A DNA stretch of 64,000 nt. Origin: Cinnamomum chago (lineage: Eukaryota > Streptophyta > Magnoliopsida > Laurales > Lauraceae). Within the stretch, counting starts at the first letter, position 1, and every line of letters begins with the position of its first letter. Shown here piece by piece: positions 11,766-24,619 of this stretch. The notes under the pieces are model-generated. The model did not search any database. It had not been told where the DNA came from and was given only the letters and a program-made list of their open reading frames with translations. The stretch spans positions 36,986,001 through 37,050,000 of the forward strand of contig CP142460.1 in NCBI GenBank assembly GCA_038049695.1, read 5' to 3'. A program made the position numbers and the translations under genes.

Positions 11766-13722
11766 TATATATACAGGAAGGTGTGTAACACCTTAGCAGG
11801 CGGGACATGGTGCACATAGGCACATAAATCACGTTCATGTCTGGTCATGCATATACAGGCTAGCAGGACACTTAAAAGTGTATAGTTCAGGCTTTCTGGA
11901 ACAAGCTAGCCAAATCACGAGAAAACAGGCGAGTGTATATGAAATCCAAGTACACGAAAACACAATAAAGATTTCCACAAGATACCAGACTATGCATTGA
12001 GGATTTAATATTTAAATCAAGGTGTATATTGTCCCGTATGTCAGTTTTATCACTGGCTTGGTACTCAATAAGATTTAGGACATTCCAAGCACCCTATATA
12101 CATTGATAATTCGAGAGTCCTCAATGAATTTCCGAGATGAGAGTTTTCCTCTAAAAGTCCTTAAACAATCCTTTCTAACCATCCCATAAACGTAGGGTTC
12201 AAAACAGTTTTTCATCCCTCTCAATCTCCAAGAATTAGTAGGAGGTCAGTCACCTTGACGGTCAGCAGGCGGCTAGCCGACTGGTCACCACCTGGTGACC
12301 ACCCCTACAGGAACCAGAATACCACCTTAATGATATGTTGACCGACCCTGACCGGTCACCAGGTCGGCTAGCCGACTGGTGACCTCCTGCTGACCGCCCA
12401 ATCAACGGGCAGTGCAGATTTTCAACAAATTTCAGCCCCGTTTTCCTCCAATACTTTTCTCCTATGAACCTCTTCATTTCCTGCAATAAAATGAGCTCAA
12501 AGCTCCTCCAATTCATCATTCAACACTTCCATTCTCTTCATTTCAAATTTCTCCCTTTCCATCATTTCCATTCACAATCAATCTCAAGGTAAAGAAAACC
12601 CATTTATATGAGAAATCATTTGCAACTTTGACAACACAATACATGCATTTCCAAAATATGAACATGAGAGAAATAAACTCATCAATATGCATTTTTAAGA
12701 GTAATGGAAACCATTGCAAAAAAATAGATAAATCACATTAAGAATTATTAGTGAAATATCAAGATTTCTCTATAAAACATGTAAATATTCAAAACAATCC
12801 ATTCATCCACTTGCCTTGGGTCCAAGTTAGCAAATCAAGCTTCTAATCTCACTCTTAAGCTCAAAATCACCAATCTACACAAAAACCCCCAAAATAAACC
12901 ATTACAAACCCTAAAAGATCAAAACAATGGAATATAAGGATAGAGCTTTCAATAATGGAGATTGAGCTTCTCTAGGGTCACAAGAACATATATCTAGAAG
13001 ATGGAGATGATCGCTTACTTGGAAGGTCCTCTAATGGCAAGAGTTATCTCAAAGAGAGCTTCAATAGTGAAGGATTTCTCCTCCAAGAGTATCAATGGAG
13101 AGCTTGTAGGGAGAGGATAAAGAAAATGACCTCCATTTCTCTATTTGACAAGGGTTGGTGGTGGATTGAGGAGGAAGAAAGGAAGAAGAAGGGGAAATAA
13201 AAACCCTAGGTTGCTGCCATTTTTGTGCTAGAAAAGGAGAAGGGGAAAGAAGGAATGGATTCCCCTTTTATAGAAAATGAAGGTGGGTCCCACAACTAAC
13301 ATGACTTGTTGGGCTAGAAACATGTTTCTCGGGATCTCGGATGAGTTCGACGAAGAAGGAAGAAATGATCGTTGAAAATAGTGTCCAGATTTTAATGTAA
13401 AAAGACTGTTTTGCCCCTAACATTGAAAAAGTAAGGTTTCGGGGTCTCGAACGGGGACATAATCAACATGAAACTTGTAGAGATTAACGAAATAAGTCAA
13501 ACGAAGCCAAAACGGAAACTTTTGGGAATCACGAATAACCTCTCTAAGCAGATCATGTAAAACAAGTAGGACCCTACGATCACTGTCTAGGTTCACTGGC
13601 TCTCAAAACTCCCCAAAACTAGTGATAAACCATTCTAGCTCACAAACACTAATCCCACTAAGAGAAACTAATCCACAAATAAAACAACACTAATCGAGGA
13701 AATTAGGGGTCAGGTTCTCACA
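11766..13722 (-). mobile_element. LTR-A fragment in inverted orientation, right of the copia insertion
   Basis: On the minus strand this begins at 13722 with TGTGAGAACC, the family LTR start (compare 42746). It shows the same early landmarks: ACCCCTAAT, GATTAGTGTTGTTTTATTTGTGG, GAGCTAGAATGG. A TATA box (minus strand CTATAAAAGGGG) is near 13262-13273, and a splice-donor-like CAAGTAAG lies downstream near 13018. It continues across the copia insertion into 1526-1829, about 2.26 kb of LTR in total, and lacks the LTR 3' end. A cluster of palindromes is at 12261-12384. Confidence 0.8.
12261..12384. repeat. Palindrome cluster of the inverted LTR-A copy
   Basis: CGGCTAGCCG occurs at 12270-12279. 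GGTCACCACCTGGTGACC at 12283-12300 has 8-bp arms and a 2-nt spacer. At 12354-12384 a nested 31-nt structure has outer arms GGTCACCA/TGGTGACC, a 14-bp inner palindrome GTCGGCTAGCCGAC and a single unpaired G at 12362. The cluster is 1.34-1.45 kb from the LTR start at 13722. Confidence 0.9.
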
Positions 13723-15078
13723 GAGCCCATGCACTGTTGACCTGGGGCTGTGTTGGGAGCACGGGAATGATGTTCAAATGTTTGGAAGAGGTTTGTTAGG
13801 AGCCCCATGAGATGGGGAAACTTGACGCTATGTATGAAGCCCGTTTGAGAAAGAAACCCCCATCACGGAGATTCATTGAGGGTTTTTGAACTTACCGATG
13901 TGTATAGGGAGCTCGGAATGTCTCCAAATCTCAAGGAGTACCAAGTCTATATCGAAACCGACATACGGGACCCCTATTCACACTGATTTAATCTTGAACC
14001 CTCAATGCTTGGCCCGAAAATTGTTGGAAATCTATTTGTGTTCTATTTTTCCAGAATTTTGATATACACTTCTCGAAATTCATACTACATTAATAGCCAT
14101 GCCCCGAAAATACTGAAATTACATTTTTAGAATTTTGCTAGCCCGTTATGCATTGCCCAATAACAAAGTGATATTTGTGCATATGGGCACCCCGTTTAGC
14201 CCGTTTATGTGCTTACATCATATCGATATTTGTACTTATCCAGATTTCTTTCATGTGACCTATGAGTCGGCACCACTAAGCTTGGACAACCTTGTCGGCC
14301 TGATCCACCGACTTGGAGGTCCCCCTCCCTTCCGCCAGCTGTAGCTTGGATCCCGTCTTGTCCCGATATCCGGTTCGTTACCGTGGTCCCATCCCATATA
14401 GTTATATGTATATATATACTTCACTGAATCTCATCACTTCATGTGTCAGAGATCAACGCCCCAATGTGCTCTCATCACTTTGGTGATAAAGGATTTAGAT
14501 TTGTGTGGTTGCCATATTGCTAGTTCTTTGTTCTTTGGTACCTTTACATGTTTTTATATTGCACATGTGTTTTCTAAATGATGATGCATTCTCTTTCATG
14601 AAAATTATTGTTTAAGTAGGTTTCAATATTTTCCAAGGTAATTTTAAATATTATCATGTTGTTATATCTTTCCACCCACCTGCCAGACCGTCTTGTCTGA
14701 CCCATTCTTTGGTACTCAAGTCCAGATGCCAGTTATCTCAAGGAGGAGCCCGAGGAGGCGTCCGGAGAGCCGCAACGAGTAGGAGAGTGGCAAGCTGACG
14801 ATGTCGTCTAGACACTCGGTCAAGCCCTGATATACATAACATTTTGGGGATTGTGACTAACTCATTCTTTTGGGGATTCTTTTGGATGTATTAGCCTTTG
14901 TTGGCCTTTATTTTTGGGGAGTGATAATTTAACTGATCTTTTGTATAAACACTTAACTTTACTTTTTGGGAAAATACTATAATGATCATTGCTCACTCTG
15001 ACATCATGTTGTACACACGTGCTGTCTATCTTTTGATTATGAAATGAAGTACGAATTATATACTTGATTTGCAACACG
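13723..15078 (+). mobile_element. Plus-strand LTR-A fragment, internally deleted
   Basis: It starts beside the 5' end of the inverted copy and matches LTR-A from just after the palindrome anchor GCACTG. It continues through the GGAATGTC-TCAAGGAGTACCAAG block (13915), the GAGTCGGCACCACTAAGCTTGG block (14266) and GCCATATTGCTAG (14510), then jumps to the CACCTGCCAGACCGTC block near 14682. It therefore lacks the 92-bp array region. It fades after the CGCTTCCGCA motif near 15070. No coding content. Confidence 0.65.
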
Positions 15079-16290
15079 CTTCCGCACCTTAAATGAGAAT
15101 GACATTTATGTGTGAAATTCTCATTGTGGACACCTGTGGGAAATCATGTGCACAGATGGCATGAGCCGTACCTAAATCCGTGTGCATATTAGCCAACTAA
15201 ACTAATGCACTTGGCATGGCATCTTTTAGATTGCTGATCCCGAATTAGGTCTGTAACCCGATCCGAGGTCGCGACATTAATTTCCCAAGAACAATAATTA
15301 TTATAGTGGCAATAAATGCTTGTACAAATCGGAAATCTACTCAAATTGTTTTGAGCCGGATGTTCAACCATTTGGTGGCAACATGTTTCATGATGAAAAT
15401 GCAAAATTTCAAACTAACTTTTTAAAGTTTTAACGATAGAGGAAATCAAGGCCTAATAGTTTTAAGTGAGAAAGTAAAACTCCTCTCCAGCAAAATTGAA
15501 TTTCACATTGCGTGGAATCTTTGCATTACACATGCATATTTAGGGTGCACTTGCAAAGGGGATTAATACTTGTGACGTGGATTTCGTTTTCCACATGAGT
15601 GAGACTATGACTCTCCACAACACTCATTTAAGATTTTAATTTTACCTATTACCCGAAAAAAAATTTAAAATGTTTCCATAGATAAAATATCACACCAAGC
15701 ATCATAGAACATGCCATACAAAAAAAAAAAGAAAAAAGGATTAGACAAACGTGCGTCTAAATTAAAATGGGAGCCAAAGCCCACTAAAAGATGACTAATA
15801 TGTGGAGTGAAAATGTATATATTGGGGAAAGAGGCCCAGGCCCAACCCGGCCTTAAAAAGGAAAAACTATAACCCATAATAATATATAAATGATTACTAA
15901 TCAAAGATTTCATTATATAAAATATATAGGATAAATAACACAATTTATAGGGACAAAAAGATCTTAAAAATATTTAATTCAATGCCGGGGATAGAGAGAG
16001 AGAAAGAGAGAGATCACCTGCAGAGATGGAGCCGGTGTTTTTTTGGTAATTTTATAGGTCTTTTAAAAAATGTATTACATATAAGAAAAAACAAACAAAC
16101 AAAAAATAATAAATTAAAAGGTCATCATTGGTAACTTAAAATTGTATAAAGATGAGAGAATAATAGTTGGCTGCTTATTCCTATAATTAGGAACTAAAAC
16201 TTGCACCTATTAAACAACATCTAATATAAGATTCAAAACAATTAATAAGAAAGAATAAAAGAAACAAAGACTCTTGGTATACAAAGAACT
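15079..16290. other. AT-rich spacer, nothing recognised
   Basis: No domain-bearing ORF or clear repeat is visible, only homopolymer A runs, a GA-rich microsatellite near 15993-16013 and AT-rich DNA. The part just before 16290 may be the 5' UTR of the adjacent LINE. Confidence 0.5.
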
Positions 16291-18059
16291 TAACAATGAA
16301 CCCCTTTCTCGGAACCCCCTCCCCAAAATCTCACATGTCCTCCACCAGTGCATATTCCCCCAATCCCTTGCTCACAAGTCGCCGCTTCGGCCATGGACGT
16401 CGATCCCTCCTCATCCTCCTGCCCCACCCGTAGCTACAGAGAGGCACTGGCCCCCACTTGTAATCCAGTGACCTTCGGACCTCCTTCAGCATTACGATCG
16501 CACATCAGGTACCGTGATGCCAACCTTCAGCGGCCTACGAGCGTGCCTGTAGTGGAGTTCACTGACGGGCAGCTAGATGCCTCGCGGCGGTCTCATGCTC
16601 TCTCCCTGATAGCCCACTGCCGAGGACCAAGACTACCGTTACAGACTCTTCTTAACCGCCTGCAAAAACTATGGTGCCCCAGGGCCAAGTTCTCCTTGGT
16701 AGAGCTGCAGAATAATTTCTTCCTCTGCTCATTCTCTGATGAGAAAGATTTCACCAGAGTTCATATGGGGTCGCCATGGAAAATAGCTGGCCAACAGATC
16801 ATCCCGACGAATTAGGTCCCCAATTTCGACCCGTCCAAGGCCTACATTGCCCAACTCCTGCTTTGGGTAATGCTTCCAGGCCTACCTTTAGAATATTGGG
16901 ACCCGATGCATCTTCGGGACATTCTGGCTCCCATTGGTACTCTCCTTCGTCTGGATGAGGTCACGCTATCTAAAGGTCGTGCAAATCACAAAGCCATGTT
17001 TGCAAGAGCCTTGGTCGAGCTCGATAAAACACCCATTGAAGGTGTGTGCATTAGATCCCCGGAAGGGGAATGTTCCAGAAGTTCACTCTGGAGAACGCTC
17101 TGCCTCAATGTAAGGTTTGTAGGAAGTTTGTGATCCAAGATTTCTGTCCTATTTGTATTCCACGGTCCTTGGAGAAAGGCAAGGATTTAGCAGTATCACC
17201 AAGGGACCCCTCAGGTACGGGACATGAAGTCACGAAATCGCAAGTGCCAATGGCTAACTCTGGATGGACATCAGTCAAACAGAGGGATCAGGGAAAACGG
17301 ACCCATGCGATTAAGGGCCATCTTCTTCGAACTCCGGCCAGGGGTGAGATGTCCACTGCTAACTCCTTCAGGGTCCTACACCAATCAGACCCTGAGTCGA
17401 CGATTCTCTCTCCGGGCCCCTATCGTTGCGCCCGAATCCAGGCCGAACTCGCCGAGCCCAGGCCCATCCAGGATAAGCCCATCAGTGAATCAGCAGATGA
17501 GTCAGCTAGAGAAGGAACAACACCCCACATGGTCCTCATCAGAAAGATAATCCTATGGCAGATAGAGGCAGAAACAAACATATATCCCCTGGTGCAGATC
17601 TCCCAAATCCATATGGCGCTGCAAATCTCATCCATGCAGACGCACAAAACTCCACCTCAACTCTTTCTGCAAACTTGTCAGCAACCCACATGGCCACCGC
17701 CCAAAACAACATCTCCCATATAGATACTGGAATTTCCAGTGGAGCCGTCATCATCTCAGAGGCCTCTTCTGCGGATCTCTCTCTCCTGAAGCAGGTGGTT
17801 ATTCAACACGACCTTTCTCATGCCTCTTCGAAGGTCCTGACAAACTCTGAACTTCCTATACGGCTACACTCCTCCATCCCCTCATCCCGAGATCTGGCTC
17901 TGCAATTGCAAATTGTCACACCTGAATCGCACTCCTCAACGCCTTATAACCCACCTTCATCTTGCCATTCAGCTTTACTCCCCGTCTCCCCCATGCCTAC
18001 TTCCTCTACACCATCCAATTCGATTATCGCTTCCGATGGCCCCACCCCACTGCAGCAAC
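16290..18059 (+). pseudogene. LINE (L1-type) ORF1, decayed
   Basis: The broken frame resembles plant L1 ORF1 proteins with the DUF4283 domain. KLWCPRAKFSLVELQNNFFLCSFSD... (about 16660-16800) is followed by the W-x-P-FDPSKAYIAQLLLWV and LPGLPLEYWD blocks (16815-16905). A degenerate CCHC-like segment CKVCRKFVIQDFCPIC lies near 17112-17160, followed by a Ser/Thr/Pro-rich tail. ORF1 proteins bind LINE RNA. An in-frame TAG at 16813 falls where a Trp is expected, and frame changes occur near 17065 and again before about 17560. The sequence stops at 18059, where a TG-starting LTR begins. Confidence 0.75.
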
Positions 18060-18527
18060 TGTCGGAAGTAGGTGGGATCAATTATCCAGAAGGCTATAAC
18101 CCAATCCAAGATGCAATCCATCATTCTCATCAATCATGTACAGTAATATAACCTATCTAGAAGATAGAAATCAACAACTACATGCAACAAAATAATCTAC
18201 CACAAGATGAGAAGCAGATTATACCTTTGGAGCTCGGTAGTGTTCTAATTGAGGAGAAGACAATCAACTAGAACAAGAACTCTTCTTGAAGCAATTAGAG
18301 ATCTCCAAGACCTTGTTGTCTTCCACGCTATGACCCTCTATCAGATCTCTTTTCTCAAGAAGATGTGTGGGATCTCCAAGAGAAAACCCTACTAGAAACT
18401 CTAAGGAACTAGAAGGCAACTTGAAGAGAGAAGAGGAGAAGAAGAATTGTGCAACACTTGCACTAGAGGCTCTTGGGCGTGGATTGTGTGTTGGACGTCC
18501 AAGGGGTGTTTCCCCTTATATAGTCCT
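18060..18527 (-). mobile_element. Copia-like LTR in inverted orientation, segment 1 of 3
   Basis: Read on the minus strand this is the promoter-leader part of an LTR: ACTATATAAGG (TATA, near 18515-18524), a leader with CTTCTTCTCCTC tracts, ending CTTCCGACA at 18060. No CDS is expected. It continues on the far side of the CACTA element (28550-28594) and of the Tat element (56286-57377), about 1.6 kb in all. Copia affiliation rests on similarity of style with copia LTRs, not on a polyprotein. Confidence 0.55.
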
Positions 18528-19040
18528 CACTACAACAATTTTGCCTTTTTGCGATGCCAAAAAAGCGTCGCAAATAATATAAAAAGCGTCGCAATAAGTA
18601 ATTGCGACGCAAAAAACTAAGCGTCGCAAAGGGGTTGCAAATAATGAGGTCACAGAAAGATTAGCTACGCTAAAGACTGCAGCGTGGCAATTAGAGAGAG
18701 TATTTGCGACGGTTTTAAAGCGTTGCTAATTACGTAGCAATTGTGACGTATTATAAACGTCGCAAATAATGATTTATTTGCAACAGTAAAATTGCGTCAC
18801 CAATAATTCATATTTGCAACGTATTATAAACGTCGTAAATAATGATTTATTTGCAACGGTAAAATTGCGTCACCAATAATTTATATTTGCGACGATTCTA
18901 AAAAGTCGTTAATAAATTATTAAAGGCGACGCTCATATAAAGTTGCAAATAATTTTTTTTTGCGACGCTTATGTGGTGTGGTAAATAATATTTATCTTGT
19001 TACATTTGATTATTTGCAATGCAATAAAAGCGCCGCAACT
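18528..19040. repeat. CACTA left subterminal repeats
   Basis: There are repeated GCGTCGCAAATAAT/ATTTGCGACG units in both orientations, roughly one per 30-50 bp. In En/Spm elements such motifs bind the element's TNPA-type protein. Many copies show CG to CA or TG changes, as expected from methylated CpG decay. Confidence 0.85.
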
Positions 19041-20700
19041 AATAATTTCTCAAAAAAAAATATTTTTTAATATTTCTAAAATAGATATATTTTTCCTGAT
19101 TTTATACCCAATCAATACAAATATAATCTCATCATCCATTCACAAGTCATCCATTCACAAATCTTTAATGCAAAGTCACCATTAGGTCATCACATCATAT
19201 ATTTCTAAGTTGCAATGCAGGTATGAAAATAACACTCCATCGATGTAAAAACATAAACTAAATTAATTCATTAAATTTGAGTGCAACGAATCAGTTGTCC
19301 TCATCACAAATTCTTACTGAATGATATTGATAAAATTCTGTTAAACATAAATCTATATAATAGTTGGTCTCAATATAACATAGAAACAATAATTGAAATG
19401 CGGTCTTCAATATGTATCACAGAGAGACGACAAGCAATTTCCACGATAAAATATAGCATCCTCAAATTGATCCGCACTGTCCAAATCGGTCCAAAAATGT
19501 TGCTTGTTCTTATTTTCTCTTCATCTCCCATTTCAATCTGTAATAAATAAAACAAGATAGATGTTAAAATCTATAAAGAAAATCTATAAAAACACAACTA
19601 TATTTGCCATTATAACTAGTCATATTAACATCACCAAGGATGAGAAGCAAGTGAAATTGCCAACACTAGATGTGTAAGTGATGAGATCATTTCTAAGTAC
19701 CATGTGAAGGAAAAACCAACTAAGCATTGTGTATTGCCCCATATATGGTGATAAGGAAACACCAAAAACGAAAAGAAAAGAAAGAAAAGAATTCATAGCA
19801 TACAGAAGGGGAATATACATTATCATGAAATGATACTTCATTAATCATTGAAAAATTAAAAAAAAATTGTGTTATAAAATTACTTATAAAGACTGAAATA
19901 ACTAGTATAATTCTTGCTAAAAAAACCTTCAATAATCATTAAAAAACCGAAAATCTGCGTTCTAAATATACTTAATCAAGATTAAAGAAAACTCTCCACA
20001 CCAAAAATCTGCATTTCTATGCTTGGTTTTTGTTTGACAGAACTCCTTGAAAGCTTCAACACATTCAACCTGAGGTGCAAACATCCATATTTAATTTACA
20101 AATGATTGAGCTGAGTGCAACATCCTACAAATCACCATTATGGCATACAATAATAATTTTCTTTATCTAAAAGTAAAAATTAATGTACATAAAGGCACGC
20201 TACAACACCACCAAAAATAAATAAAGGAATAAAGGAATTACATGATATGGCATTGAAAAGTCCATAGATTGCATATTAAAGTATGTCAATCAACGTGTCA
20301 CGATGAAGCATGGACTACACTTTGACTAAAACACATATGCAGCAGAATCAAACCAAAGAACGTCAAATAATAACTTATCATTTACTGATAGCACTCATTT
20401 CCACAATATGAAACCACAATAAGAAGAAATGCAATTATCGAATGAAAATGGTAATAACTAATTTGGAAAAGAAATGGTTTTTTTTACCCTTGTTAGGAGT
20501 AAACTACTCACAATTAATTATGTTCAAACATTTATCTCCAATAACATTCTAGCATTATTTCTCAAAAGAATTGTCTTTAACAATGAATCATATATCTGTT
20601 ATAGTCACCACATGGAGAGACCATGCACTAATTCATGAGTAAATCCCCACATTGAACATTGGATGTTTTCTCTAATTATTAAGCTGAATGATAAATTAGA
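19041..20700. other. CACTA interior, no gene recognised
   Basis: AT-rich (well over 60% by eye) with only short ORFs and no domain. It may hold introns or intergenic DNA of the captured or degenerate gene downstream on the minus strand. Confidence 0.5.
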
Positions 20701-20705
20701 CATCT

Positions 20706-21893
20706 GTTACCTGTCAGGATCACCGCCATATTCAAAAGTATTATTGCATACAAAAGAGATTCCTCGATAAGCATCCTTCACCATATCACGGTGAGGAAAG
20801 TTCCTAGACAGAAATTAAAAAATCATATATTAATGAATGTGTTGTGCTTAGTGTATACATATATAAGATTGGACTACAACATGGTTGAACCCGAATAGAT
20901 AGAAAACACCTGTCTAAATGCATGCCATTGTGATGCCTTTTTCTACTAACTCTTGCCCCAAAAGAGCACCCCATGCTTTATACCTACACTTCCAACATCT
21001 TATATCACTTTAGCATCCAAATGAGGAGGTTCAAAGCAATGTTAAGAATGTTATCAAATGTATCATTCTTGGGTTACTAAGTCACTTTACAAACTTAAAA
21101 TAGTTTTTCCTCAATTTGCAAGTGGGGAAATTCCAAGGTTGTAAAATTTAAAGTCCTCCCCAGAAATTCTGCCACTCAAAGTTGTGGAAAGCCATTTCCA
21201 TTCCACTTATCAATCAAACAAATCCCAAGCTTTTGAATATAGAGAAATGAAACATTACCTACTTGAGCTCCCGTTCATATGAGAATGTGAACTCTCCTCC
21301 GAAACCAGATCAAGTTTATCGATCTGAACCATAATCAGTTCCGTTTGTACATTCGAGATGTAAGGAAGCTGAAATGAACAATCAAAACAAAAACCCATCA
21401 CCACATTTCCATAGAAAACTCTCCGCACTTGCCACAATTCCTTCTCTACCTAATCAAATATCCAACCAAAATATCAGAGAAACAATTCTAAAAATTACCT
21501 TCCTCTTTCCATCGTAGGCAAATGTTCGTATGAAATCAACACTTGCCAAACCAGCAGTCACTACGTCAATAATTGGCAGTTTGGCTTAGTATATTTGATA
21601 TAAGCTAAGAAATGTAAATGCATTGGACCCAATCAAGGGTAGATTACCTGAGTACTATCAAATTGAGAACGGGAATCAACTGTGGAACCCTCGGGCTTCA
21701 TTTTCCTTTTCTTTGCATTAATCGATTGTCCTGGAATCTCATCCTTTGAAATGGGGAGGCTCTCCTCTTGATTGGTTGCTTCATGATTAGCCTCCTTGCA
21801 TCCTCCAAGTGGAGCCATAGTATCAGCATAACTACCACTTTCAAGGCATTGAAAAATATTAAAGAAGCTTGATCCTGCACAATACATAATCAT
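20706..21893 (-). pseudogene. Exon-like gene fragments inside the CACTA element, unidentified
   Basis: Minus-strand segments read as exons with plausible splice signals. The first segment (21893 down to about 21655) starts MIMYCAGSSFF and contains a basic KKRKMKPEG stretch, with a GT donor near its end. A 62-bp segment near 21501-21562 (TAGLASVDFIRTFAYDGKRK) has an AG acceptor and an AAG-GTAATT donor. A segment near 21257-21460 (EKELWQVRRVFYGN) follows, and one near 20706-20800 encodes [18 protein letters not shown]. Codon-like composition and splice sites suggest a real former gene. I do not recognise the family; it could be a captured host gene or a degenerate TNPA-like gene of the transposon. 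Confidence 0.4.
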
Positions 21894-22711
21894 ATCTGCA
21901 ATATACGATTAACAAAATGAAGTAGTGCACTGATACTTATGTACAATCCTGGGTTCATTGTTTCATATATTATTTCCGTTTTCCTGCTTTTCAATAATAA
22001 AATGTTAGAAAAGAATGTACAAAGTGAATATTTTCATTTATTAGAGATGTTCTAAATAAGAAAATAATACTGTTAAAAGGATATTAGTATGAAAAAGTAT
22101 TATGTTATGGGCAGGATACTCATACCTTATGAAAGAAGGATTGTGCACATCCATAAATAGCAGTTGAACCCATCTTTGGCTTTAGTTGTTGAATGGGAAC
22201 CATGCTTAGGTGAGAATAGAGGAGAGGTTTTTAAAAAATGAATCAATCTAAAGCAATCGAAACATCTGTATTCCAAATTAACGGCCTAATTTTTTTTCTC
22301 AACAAGCTCACCCAAAGATATCATCTTGACATCTTTAGGTGTGTGGAGGCTCTCTCTTAAGCAATCAAAACTTGTGTGGTATAGAATACTCCTACTCAGA
22401 AGAAGAAATCCTTAGAAAAGAAGTCTTTTCCAATCCCAGTATCATTGAGGGAGAAGATCCACATCCTTGTTCATTGTTCTCTTCAAAAGGCTATACAGCT
22501 TAGAGAAATTTGTTAGTGTCTGAGTGACTTCAATTCCTTCCTTCTTAATCCCATTATAATCCAAGGAATTACAACCCACATTTTTTTGTTCATTGTTTCT
22601 TGTCAAAACCAGTTCCTGACCCTGTTTTTATCTTGGAACTTTTGAAAGGATTGGGAATTGGTTTCTTTTCAATTATCTGAAGAAATCTGTTTCTTGTGCT
22701 CCACAATCATC

Positions 22712-22882
22712 ATGGCTACATCCTTTAGGCCCATCTTTCTCAGTTCCTCTCCTCCTCTGCTCAGTCCTGCTCAAATTACTAGAACAAGGTCCTACAGCCA
22801 GCGGAGGAAAACAGGAAGGGGGTCTAGGTTTGTTCCAGAAGTTTTCCATGTGAATCTTTACACAGGAAAGCCAGCTACCTAA
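22712..22882 (+). pseudogene. Short ORF resembling a plastid-targeting N-terminus
   Basis: The 56-codon ORF starting MATSFRPIFLSSSPP is rich in Ser, Pro, Arg and hydroxylated residues with few acidic ones, the composition of a chloroplast transit peptide. It then becomes RRKTGRGSRFVPEVF. It stops after 56 codons, and no continuing exon is obvious. It is possibly a captured first exon. Identity unknown; it may be chance. Confidence 0.3.
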
Positions 22883-22899
22883 TCCAGCAACCCATGTCA

Positions 22900-24300
22900 A
22901 GAAACGTGCCCACATGATTTAGTTGGAGTTCATGTGTCACGGAATACCCCATCTGCAGGTGCCTTTCATGGGCTAGAGTATGTCCTTCGATCTAAATGAG
23001 TTACAGAATCTGAAGAGCCACTAACCAAAGCATTTTATACATGAATGTGCACCAAAATAATGGGACACTCAAAGCCAAATAATTCCCATTCTTTATGGGT
23101 AGTTTGGATGTGGGGGCAATTCTGGGGTCCATGAAACTCTTGGTTGCACAAATGAAGACTAATGCATTTGGATAACTTCAGGTACCCAAGTCACAGAAGT
23201 TTTTATTCTGTCATAACTAATTACAAATCACAGAAGTTTACGCATAATCCATTTTAGAATTTCATAACTCAACACCCTGTGGGATTACAATAGACATAGA
23301 TTCCATAGCAGGATATCATGCAATTCAAAGTCCTAAAACTAGGAAAAGTAGAACAGATCACTTTCCTTCACTATAATATTTGCTGCAGCATCTTTATATC
23401 TACAGAATGATTAAATGCTGCAACATTAACCATGATACAAGGCAACAAACCTCAATAAAAATAAATAGGAGGAAAAGCAGAATCAACAACATTATTTGAA
23501 AATGTCACTGGACAAAAATTCTTCTATACACACAGCAGCTGGAAAATGAAGAAACAGATTAAAAAAACTATTGAGTTTTCATTCCATCTTCCTGGACTAT
23601 TTTTCACTGATACCTAAACATCCATCTTTCATGAATTGACCCAAGTTGTAGAGTGACAAGCCATCAAAAGTTCCCACAGCTGGTGAAGAAGGGCACCTAA
23701 TTTTATAATTTTATTTCTCTTTTTTCTTTTCTTAAAATTTCACCAGCACAATGAGAAGGGCACTTCAATTGAAGACCATTTCCTTCTCCCCACCCATTTT
23801 CCACCAGCTCTTTCCACTTCCTTAAAAAAGTGCTCATTTGGCAGTCATTTTTGTTTGCTTCCATTGTACGTGGCTAAAAGTTGGGCCACAGAAAAAGACA
23901 AAGCTGTGTGTGCCTAAGATATATGTGCTAAGATACTATTAGAAGAAAAAAATAAAAAAAGATACGTATACCTAAGATAGATTTGCGGAGTTACAAGGAT
24001 AAAATAAGTGCAAAAGAGAAAATTACTGGTGGAACCATTAAAAGAGAAAAACAAAGAACGAAGTTCCAGATGGTTAGTACATGTACTACAAATAACATCC
24101 CCTACGTGAATTGTTGAGTCTCACAAATTCAAACTAATAAGAGCTGCAAATTGCAAAAGAGTAGTAACAAAAAAGAGCATGATCAGTGTCAGAAAACAAT
24201 CACTCAATTATATTATTTTGAACAAGTGGAAATTAAGTTCCACTTGCAAAGCAGATTAAAAGAAGAAAATTTCCAAAAGTAGAAATAAAAATATTCGTTG
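22900..24300. other. CACTA interior, no gene recognised
   Basis: AT-rich DNA with short ORFs only; I see nothing to annotate. Confidence 0.5.
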
Positions 24301-24309
24301 CAAAGGGAG

Positions 24310-24525
24310 GAAACGAGCCCTTATTGAAGCTGATTCAAGAAACACCATAGAATGGGCCCAAGGCACAGCTTTACCACCTTGAAAATTGGCAGACAGAAAA
24401 ATGAGAGCAGACTTCTACGATCCAATGTGGACACTTACTTTGCTCACATCCCAAGACAATGGAATCCCAGGGAAGATTCATTGGCAAAAGGAGTGTTTAA
24501 ATCAAAGCTAATATCAGGATGCCCA
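24310..24525 (+). pseudogene. RNase H-like (RVT_3-type) fragment
   Basis: The translation changes frame but contains ALIEADSRNTIEWAQG and then, in another frame, HIPRQWNPREDSLAKGVF. Both resemble the C-terminal RNase H-like region of plant LINE ORF2 and related RVT_3 proteins, where the conserved elements are E-D-S and H-x-R-x-x-N-x-x-A-D-x-LA. It lies within the CACTA interior, so it is either captured sequence or an old LINE scrap. It is too short and broken to act. Confidence 0.4.
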
Positions 24526-24619
24526 TTGTATTTGAAGATGGGTGTGTCTTTTTTACCGTTCCCTTTTTTTTTCCACATCCTAGATGTGATCTCTTGTTTA
24601 ACTTGGGTGGTCCACTAAC

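Noticed and set aside
16870..17133. Separate small genes in the LINE ORF1 region
   Set aside because: Adjacent frames continue the same DUF4283-type protein across a nonsense codon and frameshifts; they are pieces of one pseudogene.
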